From contig JAPLJL010000287.1 in NCBI GenBank assembly GCA_026388615.1, positions 1 through 5,442 on the forward strand: a stretch of DNA of 5,442 nucleotides. Reading direction: 5' to 3'. The DNA comes from Pseudomonadota bacterium (GTDB lineage Bacteria > Desulfobacterota > JAPLJL01). The notes below the pieces were generated by a model. That model was given only the letters and a program-made list of their open reading frames with translations. It searched no databases and was not told the origin of the DNA. Position numbers and translations under genes: made by a program. This document shows positions 1 through 5,418 of the stretch, piece after piece (position 1 is the stretch's first letter; every line of letters begins with the position of its first letter).

Positions 1-670
1 TGCCGTAGGCGCCAACCTCGGAAATAGCCTCGGCGAGCTTCTCCTCGTTGGGATCCTTGGTGATGATGTTGATCACCCCGGAAAAAGCGTTGGCCCCGTA
101 AAGGGCCGAGCCGGGGCCGCGGATCACCTCGATTCTTTTGATGTCGTCCAGGGAGACGGGGAGCAGGTTCCAGAGAACCCCGCCCATGAAATTGGAGTTG
201 ACCTCCCGTCCATCCACGAGCGCCAGGACGTTGACGGCCCCCACCGGAAAGAACCCGCGCATCCCCACCGCCCGGTAACCCGGGCTGTACCAGACCGTGT
301 CCACGCCGGGGACGAGACGAAGCAGCTCCTCCAGGGTGGAAACGGTATAGGTGCGGATGTCGTCTTCGTCCAGGATGGAAATGGCGGCCGGGGACTGGCT
401 GAGCTTCTGCGGGTGCTTGGCCCCCACCACCGAGTAGTCCTCCGGTTCGACGGGGAGCTCCCGGATTTTCTCCTCGGCCCGTTGCTGCCATTCCTCCGCG
501 CCCAGCTCGGTGTCGACCTCGAGGAGGCGATCCTCGGCTGAGGGGGTGGAACCGGCATCCTGAGCCCGGGCCGGCGGGGTCACCGGAGCGAGGGCGAGCC
601 AAAGGGCAAGCAGCAGCCCGCCGGCTACCCGCCCGCGGGACGGCAGTTTATGACGTGAAAAGAAAAGCAT
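1..670 (-). CDS. TonB-dependent outer-membrane receptor, N-terminal part (cut by window edge)
   Basis: Reading the minus strand from an ATG at 670-668 gives 223 open codons that run off the left edge, so only the signal peptide and plug domain are present; the beta-barrel (usually several hundred more residues) lies outside. Residues 1-36 form a signal peptide: basic start (R6, H7, K8, R12, R14), Leu/Ala core 16-28, and an ARA cleavage site before Q37. An acidic linker (37-78) follows. The TonB-box-like stretch is around EDYSVVGA (77-84). The plug then shows the standard run: SPAAISIL (93-100), LLRLVPGV (116-123), MRGF (137-140), LVDGR (151-155), IEVIRGPGSALYGANAFSGVINIITK-type signature at 180-205. 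The family takes up siderophores, cobalamin, sugars or other ligands using TonB-ExbBD energy; the ligand cannot be told from the plug. The start is well fixed: an in-frame TGA lies eight codons upstream and there is no other ATG. No clear Shine-Dalgarno is seen at normal distance, only a purine stretch about 12 bases away. Confidence 0.93.
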   Translation of the reverse strand, partial: MLFFSRHKLPSRGRVAGGLLLALWLALAPVTPPARAQDAGSTPSAEDRLLEVDTELGAEEWQQRAEEKIRELPVEPEDYSVVGAKHPQKLSQSPAAISILDEDDIRTYTVSTLEELLRLVPGVDTVWYSPGYRAVGMRGFFPVGAVNVLALVDGREVNSNFMGGVLWNLLPVSLDDIKRIEVIRGPGSALYGANAFSGVINIITKDPNEEKLAEAISEVGAYG

Positions 671-725
671 TAGTGAAGAACTTTTTTCTCTTCAGGCTTC
701 TATCCTCGAACTTAGGACAATTTTT

Positions 726-750
726 CATTCGTCATTCGTCAATCGTCATT
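726..750. repeat. Heptamer tandem repeat, about 3.5 units
   Basis: The unit CATTCGT occurs at 726-732 and 733-739, with a one-base variant (CAATCGT) at 740-746 and a partial unit at 747-750. It begins 4 bases after the stop codon of the SDR gene (read on the minus strand) and sits in the 84-base gap before the TonB receptor gene. On the minus strand it reads as GACGAAT repeats and includes TTGACG, a passable -35 hexamer for the receptor gene, but no good -10 follows at 17 bases. Repeats of this look are common between genes in some GC-rich Gram-negative genomes; function unknown. Confidence 0.75.
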
Positions 751-754
751 TCTT

Positions 755-1525
755 TTACATTCCCAGGTAGCTTGCTCCGCCTTCGATGCCAATCACCTGG
801 CCGGTGATATAGCTGCCTTCCTCGCTGGCCAGGAAGGAGATCAGCTCGCCGATGTCCTGGGGCTGGCAGACCCGCCCGAGGGGCAGCACGGAGGACATGC
901 CCTTGATGTCATCGATGCCCCGGGCCCGGAGCAGCCGCCTGCCCATCTCGGTCTCGACGATTCCGGGGGCTACGGCGTTGATCCGGATTTTCTGGGAGAC
1001 CTCTTCCTTGGCCAGGACTACCATCAGGGCCTCCAGGCCCATCTTGGCGGCGGCGTAGGGGGCGCTCCAGGGGGTGAGCACCCGGGTGATGATCGAGGAG
1101 GTGAAGGTGATCGAACCGCCCGTTTCCTGCTCGTGCATCTGCCGGGTCACGTATTTGGCGGTGTAACAGGCCCCCAGCAGGTTGGTGGAAATCACCCGCT
1201 GAAATTCCTGCGGCTCGGTGTCCCGGACGGTCTGCCCGCGGGAAGCGACCCCGGCGTTGACCGCAACGATGTCCAGGCCTCCGAGCTCCTTGACCGCTTC
1301 CGCGACCATGGCTTCCACTTCCTGGGGATTGGTCACGTCGGCCTTGACCGCCTTGACCTTCCGGCCCATTTTCTTGAGCTCGGCGAGCGTTTCCTGGATG
1401 GCGCTTTCATCCTTGCGGTAGCCCAGGACCAGGTCGGCTCCGTATTTGCCCAGGCAAAGCGCGATTCCATGCCCGATGCCCCTGCCGCCCCCGGTAACCA
1501 GCGCTCTTTTTCCACTGAGTTTCAT
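755..1525 (-). CDS. Classical short-chain dehydrogenase/reductase (FabG-like), probably NADP(H)-dependent
   Basis: A complete 256-residue cytosolic protein of the usual classical SDR length. The Rossmann fold begins at once: TGGGRGIG (11-18) is the TGxxxGxG cofactor motif, D63-V64 contacts adenine, and VNAG (89-92) replaces the usual NNAG with the key N90 and G92 kept. The catalytic tetrad is complete: N115, S144, Y157 and K161, with the canonical S-x12-Y-x3-K spacing. APGIVETEM (from about 186) is the PG motif after the active site, and the C-terminal GQVIGIEGGASYLGM tail matches the family. R15 in the glycine motif and R37-K38 after the second strand favour NADP(H) over NAD(H), by family rule. 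Such enzymes reduce or oxidise a carbonyl/hydroxyl pair; 3-oxoacyl-ACP reductase is one option, but there are no fatty-acid synthesis neighbours and the substrate is open. The start is supported by a strong ribosome binding site. It lies upstream of the receptor gene on the same strand with 84 bases between, so co-transcription is possible but not shown. Confidence 0.95.
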   Translation of the reverse strand: MKLSGKRALVTGGGRGIGHGIALCLGKYGADLVLGYRKDESAIQETLAELKKMGRKVKAVKADVTNPQEVEAMVAEAVKELGGLDIVAVNAGVASRGQTVRDTEPQEFQRVISTNLLGACYTAKYVTRQMHEQETGGSITFTSSIITRVLTPWSAPYAAAKMGLEALMVVLAKEEVSQKIRINAVAPGIVETEMGRRLLRARGIDDIKGMSSVLPLGRVCQPQDIGELISFLASEEGSYITGQVIGIEGGASYLGM

Positions 1526-1531
1526 GTTTCC

Positions 1532-1538
1532 CCTCCTT
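1532..1538 (-). promoter_or_regulatory. Strong Shine-Dalgarno for the SDR gene
   Basis: On the minus strand AAGGAGG precedes the ATG at 1525 with 6 bases between. It is a perfect core and settles the start codon, and suggests efficient translation compared with the weak sites of the TonB receptor and the small membrane protein. Confidence 0.85.
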
Positions 1539-1591
1539 AGTTGAAGAAGTTATTCAAAAAATATATTGAGACCGTTGCCAAACGCATATTC

Positions 1592-1694
1592 TGTCATTCT
1601 GAACCCCACCGAAGGAGGGGTGAAGAATCTGGTTTCCGAAGCAGAATATGAAAAATCAGATCCTTCTCCCGCCAGAGGCGGGAGAAGGATGACA
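1592..1694. repeat. Short intergenic repeat element with hairpins and imperfect terminal inverted repeats
   Basis: The element starts with TGTCATTCT (1592-1600) and ends with AGGATGACA (1686-1694), whose reverse complement is TGTCATCCT, so the ends are inverted with one mismatch. Inside are an 8-base stem with one mismatch (1603-1610 with 1614-1621, GAA loop), the motif GAAGAATCT (1622-1630) and a perfect 14-base stem (1660-1690). A shorter copy lies in the opposite orientation at 3407-3472. TGTCATTCTGA...GAAGAATCT repeats are familiar from many bacterial genomes. The terminal repeats look like a MITE or REP-like element, but no target-site duplication is obvious, so the mode of spread is inference. 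Confidence 0.75.
1660..1690. other. Perfect 14-bp stem with 3-base loop
   Basis: Arm ATCCTTCTCCCGCC (1660-1673), loop AGA (1674-1676), arm GGCGGGAGAAGGAT (1677-1690). It is very stable. On the plus strand it is followed by GACATTTT and on the minus strand by CTGATTTTT, so it could stop transcripts in either direction. However, no gene ends here: both flanking genes read away from it. It is therefore better seen as the core of the repeat element than as a gene terminator. Confidence 0.85.
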
Positions 1695-1792
1695 TTTTAA
1701 AAGGTTTCGCCATAGTTTCTCTAATAATCAAAGTACCTTTTATCAGAAAATCGGGCATTTTATAACCCTTTCCGGTTTTCCCTGTTGTTTTT

Positions 1793-1829
1793 CCCTCTCC
1801 CCTCGGGGGAGAGGATGAAGGAGAGGGGG
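1793..1829. repeat. CCCTCTCC/GGAGAGGG hairpin repeat of a second family
   Basis: CCTCTCCCC (1794-1802) pairs perfectly with GGGGAGAGG (1806-1814) across a 3-base loop. A further GGAGAGGG (1820-1827) can pair instead with CCCTCTCC (1793-1800), so two stems compete for the same left arm. Repeats of this CCCTCTCC...GGGAGAGG look are common between genes in many bacteria. It lies about 200 bases before the FadL-like gene; an attenuator role is conceivable, but it lies upstream of the only candidate promoter seen. Confidence 0.65.
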
Positions 1830-1867
1830 CACATGATTACGGGAGCGAAGCATTTCTTTCCACGATC

Positions 1868-1907
1868 TTGAGAGTTTTTCTTTAGTAAGACTAAATGTAT
1901 ACTAAAT
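1868..1907 (+). promoter_or_regulatory. Candidate promoter/operator region of the FadL-like gene
   Basis: TTGAGA (1868-1873) is one base off the -35 consensus and TATACT (1898-1903) one base off the -10 consensus, but they are 24 bases apart, too far to be a normal pair; 17 bases after TTGAGA stands only CTAAAT. The same stretch has ACTAAAT twice (1890-1896 and 1901-1907), 11 bases apart, and TTTAGT (1881-1886) inverted relative to both, which resembles a repressor or activator site on one helix face. If TATACT is used, the leader is about 115 bases. This is a pattern-based suggestion only. Confidence 0.3.
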
Positions 1908-2016
1908 CTCAATGAGCCGCCGAACCGGGCCATCCGGCTGATGGGGGAAGAAGTTTATAAAAACGGCCGGATCTGTAAAAAAAACTATGCCGTGAGGTTT
2001 TCGGATCGAAACAACC

Positions 2017-2021
2017 GGGAG
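2017..2021 (+). promoter_or_regulatory. Ribosome binding site of the FadL-like gene
   Basis: GGGAG ends 5 bases before the ATG at 2027. Together with the signal peptide that starts at this ATG it fixes the start. Confidence 0.65.
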
Positions 2022-2026
2022 TAATC

Positions 2027-3400
2027 ATGCGGAATAAAGGAAAAGTAATTTTCGCCGGGCTGGGCCTTCTTTCCGGACTGGTTTTTTCCTTTTCCCGGGC
2101 TCAGGCCGACACTTTTGACGTTTACGGGTGCGGGGCCCGGGGCATGGCGATGGGCAATTCCCTGTTGACCCTCGCGGATGATCCCTGCGCTTTTTACTAC
2201 AACCCCGCCCGGGCCCCGATGATCGACCAGTATTTCTTGGTCGGCTACAACGGGGTCTGGGACCAGCTTTACATCGATACCCAAAACCCGGAAACCAAGC
2301 CTTCGGGCGATATCCCTAACACGCACGGGGTGGTGGTAGGGCTGGCCTCCGGCCTCGGGATCCCCAAGTTCCGCCTGGGGGCGGTGATTTACAGCCCGGT
2401 GAACCGGCTCCAGCTCCAGCACAGCTTTTACACCGACGCTTCAGAGTACTTCATGACCAACCGGCTCTATTTTTCCCTGATCGGCGATGTGACCCAGGTA
2501 CAGACGATCATTGTCGGCGGCGGATACCAGCTTTTTCCCTCATTTTCCCTCGGACTCGGGTTTTCGGTTTCGATTGCGACTCACCTTGTCGAACCGGTTT
2601 ATTACCCGAACATGGTCAAGGTTTTTTCTCAAGACAAAGGCGGCATGGAGGATATGTACTTAAGCATGAACAGCTACCAGACCAACGATATTTCACCGGT
2701 GCTGGGTTTGTATTTCCGGGCCAGTCAGATGATCCGGCTCGGGGTTTCGTACCGGGGGGCAACCGTCTTCCCGATCAAGGGGGAAGCCCGGGTCCGGATC
2801 CGGCTGGGGGATCTCGAACTGCCGGAGAACCGGGACGATTATTTCACCCAGAAGATCGACACCTACCTTTTCTACAGCCCCGACAAGATCGCCGGCTCGG
2901 TTGGGCTCGTCTTATCCCCCACCTTGAACCTGGAACTCGGCATTGACTGGTTCCGCTGGTCGGGTTACCGGAACACACAGAATATCGGCATGAGCCTCGC
3001 AGATGATCCTCCCGTCCGGGATTCGGCCAACCTGCGGATCGGGGTGGAGAAACAGGACGAGAAGGAACGCCGCTTCTGGGCGGGGATAATCTACGCTCCT
3101 TCCCCGGTTCCTGCTCAGATCCGGAGGCAGAACCTGGTGGACAATGACCGGGTCGCGTTCTCGTTCGGGGTAGGCTACCCGGTCAGTTTCTGGGGAATAA
3201 CTATCCGGGGTGATGTCGGCTGCCAGTGGCAACACCTGATCCGGCGGGAGGTGAACAAGATCGATATCGATACGCCCGGCGCCCGGGACTACCTCGACGC
3301 CGATCCCTCCACCGAGAATATTGAGAACCCCGGTTACCCCGGCTACACCTCTGGGGGTAATCTCATCGCCGTGCAGACGACGGTGAATTATAATTTTTAA
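2027..3400 (+). CDS. FadL/OMPP1/TodX-type outer-membrane channel protein
   Basis: A complete 457-residue protein, close to E. coli FadL in length. Residues 1-27 are a signal peptide (R2, K4, K6, then a hydrophobic core, ending AQA before D28). The mature start carries the family signature: YGCGARGMAMGNS (33-45) followed by LADDPCAFYYNPA (49-61), matching the GARxxxMG...ADDPSAxxxNPAG pattern of the N-terminal hatch region. Further family-like pieces are LGVSYRG (238-244) and DWFRWS (307-312), alternating beta-strand patterns throughout, and a terminal aromatic F457 after TTVNYN, the usual BamA recognition end. FadL proteins let hydrophobic molecules (long-chain fatty acids, aromatics) diffuse across the outer membrane; the ligand here is unknown. 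C35 and C54 could form a disulfide in the hatch, and NPAR replaces the usual NPAG. It heads the plus-strand block, 127 bases before the next gene, with a repeat element starting 6 bases after its stop, so read-through to the downstream pair is uncertain. Confidence 0.85.
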   Translation: MRNKGKVIFAGLGLLSGLVFSFSRAQADTFDVYGCGARGMAMGNSLLTLADDPCAFYYNPARAPMIDQYFLVGYNGVWDQLYIDTQNPETKPSGDIPNTHGVVVGLASGLGIPKFRLGAVIYSPVNRLQLQHSFYTDASEYFMTNRLYFSLIGDVTQVQTIIVGGGYQLFPSFSLGLGFSVSIATHLVEPVYYPNMVKVFSQDKGGMEDMYLSMNSYQTNDISPVLGLYFRASQMIRLGVSYRGATVFPIKGEARVRIRLGDLELPENRDDYFTQKIDTYLFYSPDKIAGSVGLVLSPTLNLELGIDWFRWSGYRNTQNIGMSLADDPPVRDSANLRIGVEKQDEKERRFWAGIIYAPSPVPAQIRRQNLVDNDRVAFSFGVGYPVSFWGITIRGDVGCQWQHLIRREVNKIDIDTPGARDYLDADPSTENIENPGYPGYTSGGNLIAVQTTVNYNF

Positions 3401-3406
3401 AGGGGA

Positions 3407-3472
3407 GGCGGGAGAAGGATCTCAATTCTGAAAATAATACCGAGATTCTTCGGCAGAAGCCTCAGAATGACA
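3407..3472. repeat. Second, shorter, inverted copy of the 1592-1694 repeat element
   Basis: Read on the plus strand this copy matches the reverse complement of 1592-1673 in order: a 16-base exact block (3407-3422, equal to the complement of 1658-1673), AGATTCTTC (3443-3451, complement of 1622-1630) and TCAGAATGACA (3462-3472, complement of 1592-1602). The spacer lengths differ and it lacks the second arm of the 14-base stem, so it cannot form that hairpin. It begins 6 bases after the stop of the FadL-like gene. Confidence 0.8.
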
Positions 3473-3502
3473 TCATATAAATATGATTTTATTTTTTAAA
3501 AT

Positions 3503-3539
3503 AAGATCTTAGTGCAGAGATAAATCAATGTCAGATCTT
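3503..3539 (+). promoter_or_regulatory. Possible hairpin enclosing the start of the small membrane protein
   Basis: AAGATCT (3503-3509) can pair with AGATCTT (3533-3539), placing the weak ribosome binding site (AGAGA, 3516-3520) and the ATG (3528) in the loop. The two arms are also a repeated BglII-type palindrome, so the match may be chance. A TAAAAT (3497-3502) just before could be a -10, but no -35 is convincing. Confidence 0.2.
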
Positions 3540-3920
3540 GGCCCTTTAGCCGGAACCCTTCTCATCATAATCCCCCTTCTGGTTCTGGGCCTGTTTTTGC
3601 TTTTGCTCGCGGAGGGGCCGAAGGAATTCCTGGCTTCTTTCTCGCGGGGGCTCGCGGCGGTCCGTTCCCGCTGGAGAACTTACCTGCTGGATCTGGTCGG
3701 TTTTTTCAGCCTGATCGCCTTTACCCTGGGGTTGATGGTCACCTTTATTGCCGCGGGAGCGGTGGTTTATTACCTGGTTCGAGGGCCGTATGCTCAGCTC
3801 CAGGACTACCGGCTGTACCTGCCCCTCGCCTGGACCGTTTTCTGGCTCTGTCTGTTCCTGGCCTGCAATTCGCTAAGCGAAAACCTGTTAGCCCGGGCTG
3901 ACCATAAGCAGAAAAATTAG
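3528..3920 (+). CDS. Small inner-membrane protein of unknown function, three predicted helices
   Basis: I do not recognise this 130-residue protein. Three hydrophobic segments are visible: about 7-28, 56-84 and 96-113. Basic residues cluster in the loop between the first two (R40, R46, R48, R50) and at the C-terminus (R123, H126, K127, K129), so by the positive-inside rule the N-terminus should be outside and the C-terminus in the cytoplasm. There is no signal peptide cleavage site, no enzyme motif and only two Cys (C108, C113), both in the last helix. The start is bounded by an in-frame TAG five codons upstream; the ribosome binding site is weak (AGAGA, 7 bases away). It ends 8 bases before the FAD oxidoreductase, so the two are very likely co-transcribed and translationally coupled. 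A role as membrane anchor or partner for that enzyme is possible but only inferred. Reality as a gene rests on clean hydrophobic topology, normal base use and tight spacing. Confidence 0.75.
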   Translation: MSDLGPLAGTLLIIIPLLVLGLFLLLLAEGPKEFLASFSRGLAAVRSRWRTYLLDLVGFFSLIAFTLGLMVTFIAAGAVVYYLVRGPYAQLQDYRLYLPLAWTVFWLCLFLACNSLSENLLARADHKQKN

Positions 3921-3925
3921 GGGGG
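3919..3925 (+). promoter_or_regulatory. Ribosome binding site abutting the upstream stop codon
   Basis: AGGGGGG begins inside the TAG stop of the membrane-protein gene (3918-3920) and ends 3 bases before the ATG at 3929; the effective AGGG core is 6-9 bases away. Overlap of stop and Shine-Dalgarno suggests translational coupling of the two genes. Confidence 0.65.
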
Positions 3926-3928
3926 AAA

Positions 3929-5413
3929 ATGACAGAGCAGATTTTTGACGTGATCGTGGTGGGAACCGGGACCGGGGGCTCAAGCCTGGGGGCGCTCTCC
4001 GCCCGGGCGGGATTGAAAACTCTGATCCTCGAAAAGAATCCCCGGATCGGGGGAGCCTGTTCCGGTTATGAAAAGGACGGATTCCACGTGGATTTCGGCA
4101 CCCATCTTTGCACCCGAGGGGGGGATGGAGCCGTTGGCGAGGTTCTGCGGCGGGTGGGGGGGCTCTCCCGGGTGGAATTCGTCCAGCCCCGCAAGCTTTC
4201 CCGGATCACCGGCCTGGGCTTGGATGTGCCTCTTTACACCTCCGCCCGGACCATTTTCAAAACCATGCACCGGCTCAACCACCAGCTCGGGGTTACCTGG
4301 CGTGAGCTTCCTGGCATGTTCCGGCTCACCCGCGACTTTTTCTGGATGCCCGAAGACGAGATTGACGAATGGGACAATAAAACCGTCGAGGAATTTATTC
4401 TCCGGCATTCCCGGAATCCCGGCATGCATGCCCATATCAACGTGATGATGGCCCTTTATTTTGTTTACCCTTACTGGAAATCCTCAGCCGGCGAGGCGAT
4501 CTGGTGCACCAAGCGGATGCTGGAGTCCAGGGCGGTTTCTTATCCGAAGGGTGGGACGGTCATGGTGACCCGGATCATGCTGGACTCGGCCAAAGACCGC
4601 GGGGCTACGCTCCTGACCCGGGCCCGGGTCAGAAAGATCATGGTGGAGAAGGGCGCTGCCCGGGGGGTGGAGCTGGACGACGGAAGGAAATTCCGGGGTC
4701 GGGCGGTGGTCAGCACCAGTTCGCTCAAGGATACGGTTTTCAACCTGGCCGGGGCCCAGATTTTCCCTGTCGATTTGAGGGAGATGGTCAAAGGGCTTCA
4801 GGAATCCCACAACGCCATCCAGATCAAGCTGGCTCTCGACCGGCGGGTCATCCAGGAGGCGAGCCTGATCGTCCTGGGCAGCCCCCACGGCAATTTCCGT
4901 CCCAAAACCACCACGATTTCCCGGGTCCACCAGGTTTACGAGGACCTGCTCTCCGGCCGGGTTCCCGAACTCGTCCCGCTTTACCTCGTAGTTCCCACCA
5001 ATTTCGACCCCAGCCTTGCCCCCCCAGGCAAGCAGTTCGTCACCATGTGCACAGGGGTGCCGGTGACCACCACCAGAATGGAGGACCCTCCCGAGGTCTG
5101 GGAGGAAGCGATGATGAAAACCCTGCGGGAAGCCGTCCCGGGGATAGAAAAACATATTCTCTGGAAAGAGGTGGTCGGGGCACGGGCAATCGAAAGCTGG
5201 ATCGGGAAACCCGGCGGGCCCGCGATTTCCACCGCCCAGGTTCCCGGCCAGGTGGGCAATGAACGCCCCGCGATCCGGAGCCCCCTCCCTGGCCTTTATT
5301 TCGCCGGCGACGGGGCTGGCGGGAGAGGGGTGGGGACCGAGCTGGCTGCCCAGAGCGCGCTCGAGTGCGCCGAGATCCTGGAAACCGATTTCCGGGCCGG
5401 GCGCATGCCTTAG
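3929..5413 (+). CDS. CrtI/phytoene-dehydrogenase-like FAD-dependent oxidoreductase
   Basis: A complete 494-residue flavoenzyme, typical length for the phytoene desaturase/retinol saturase group (COG1233-type). The N-terminal FAD-binding fold is intact: VVGTGTGG (10-17) has GxGxxG at G12, G14 and G17; E35 at the end of the second strand would bind the AMP ribose; PRIGGACSGYEKDGF (38-52) is the RxGG motif; DFGTH (55-59) follows as in the family. The C-terminal FAD motif is also intact: LPGLYFAGDGAGG (453-465) with G460-D461, then GVGTELAAQSALECAEIL, in which GVG-to-helix is the usual end. Members desaturate, saturate or isomerise polyenes and other lipophilic substrates at membranes. No other carotenoid gene (phytoene synthase, cyclase) is in view, so calling it a carotenoid enzyme would go too far; a saturase or other lipid oxidoreductase is as likely. 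It follows the membrane-protein gene by 8 bases. Two G7 runs lie early in the frame (4118-4124, 4156-4162), and the frame is open through both. Confidence 0.88.
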   Translation: MTEQIFDVIVVGTGTGGSSLGALSARAGLKTLILEKNPRIGGACSGYEKDGFHVDFGTHLCTRGGDGAVGEVLRRVGGLSRVEFVQPRKLSRITGLGLDVPLYTSARTIFKTMHRLNHQLGVTWRELPGMFRLTRDFFWMPEDEIDEWDNKTVEEFILRHSRNPGMHAHINVMMALYFVYPYWKSSAGEAIWCTKRMLESRAVSYPKGGTVMVTRIMLDSAKDRGATLLTRARVRKIMVEKGAARGVELDDGRKFRGRAVVSTSSLKDTVFNLAGAQIFPVDLREMVKGLQESHNAIQIKLALDRRVIQEASLIVLGSPHGNFRPKTTTISRVHQVYEDLLSGRVPELVPLYLVVPTNFDPSLAPPGKQFVTMCTGVPVTTTRMEDPPEVWEEAMMKTLREAVPGIEKHILWKEVVGARAIESWIGKPGGPAISTAQVPGQVGNERPAIRSPLPGLYFAGDGAGGRGVGTELAAQSALECAEILETDFRAGRMP

Positions 5414-5418
5414 CCCAA

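Larger units (their letters stand above)
1526..2026. other. 501-base divergent intergenic region
   Basis: This gap separates the minus-strand SDR gene from the plus-strand FadL-like gene, so the promoters of both transcription units should lie here. It holds, from left to right: the SDR ribosome binding site, an AT-rich stretch (1555-1567) with a TATATT on the minus strand but no convincing -35, a repeat element (1592-1694), an AT-rich plain stretch (1695-1790), a second hairpin repeat (1793-1829), a candidate promoter and repeated ACTAAAT sites (1868-1907), a GC-rich stretch, an A8 tract (1977-1984) and the ribosome binding site of the next gene. No credible protein-coding frame, tRNA or recognisable riboswitch was seen. 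Confidence 0.7.

Noticed and set aside
124..558. A 144-codon minus-strand open frame overlapping the TonB receptor
   Set aside because: It is the neighbouring frame of the receptor gene; its product is rich in Pro, Ser, Arg and Trp as expected for an out-of-frame reading, while the true frame shows a signal peptide and plug signature.
1133..1540. A 135-codon plus-strand frame opposite the SDR gene
   Set aside because: It lies wholly antisense to a well-supported SDR with a strong ribosome binding site and shows no family signature.
1660..1690. The 14-bp hairpin as a gene terminator
   Set aside because: No gene ends nearby; both flanking genes start from this region and read outward, and it is part of a repeated element.
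1592..1829. A CRISPR array or insertion sequence in the large gap
   Set aside because: The repeats are too few, unlike one another and not evenly spaced, and no transposase or cas-like coding sequence is present.
1908..2026. A riboswitch in the leader of the FadL-like gene
   Set aside because: I compared the leader by eye with c-di-GMP and other common riboswitch cores and found no matching conserved blocks or coherent set of stems.
4484..5262. Long open frames of 223 (minus) and 252 (plus) codons inside the flavoenzyme gene
   Set aside because: Both are low-complexity Gly/Pro/Arg/His-rich shadows caused by GC-rich codon use; the flavoenzyme frame spans the same DNA with intact FAD motifs at both ends.
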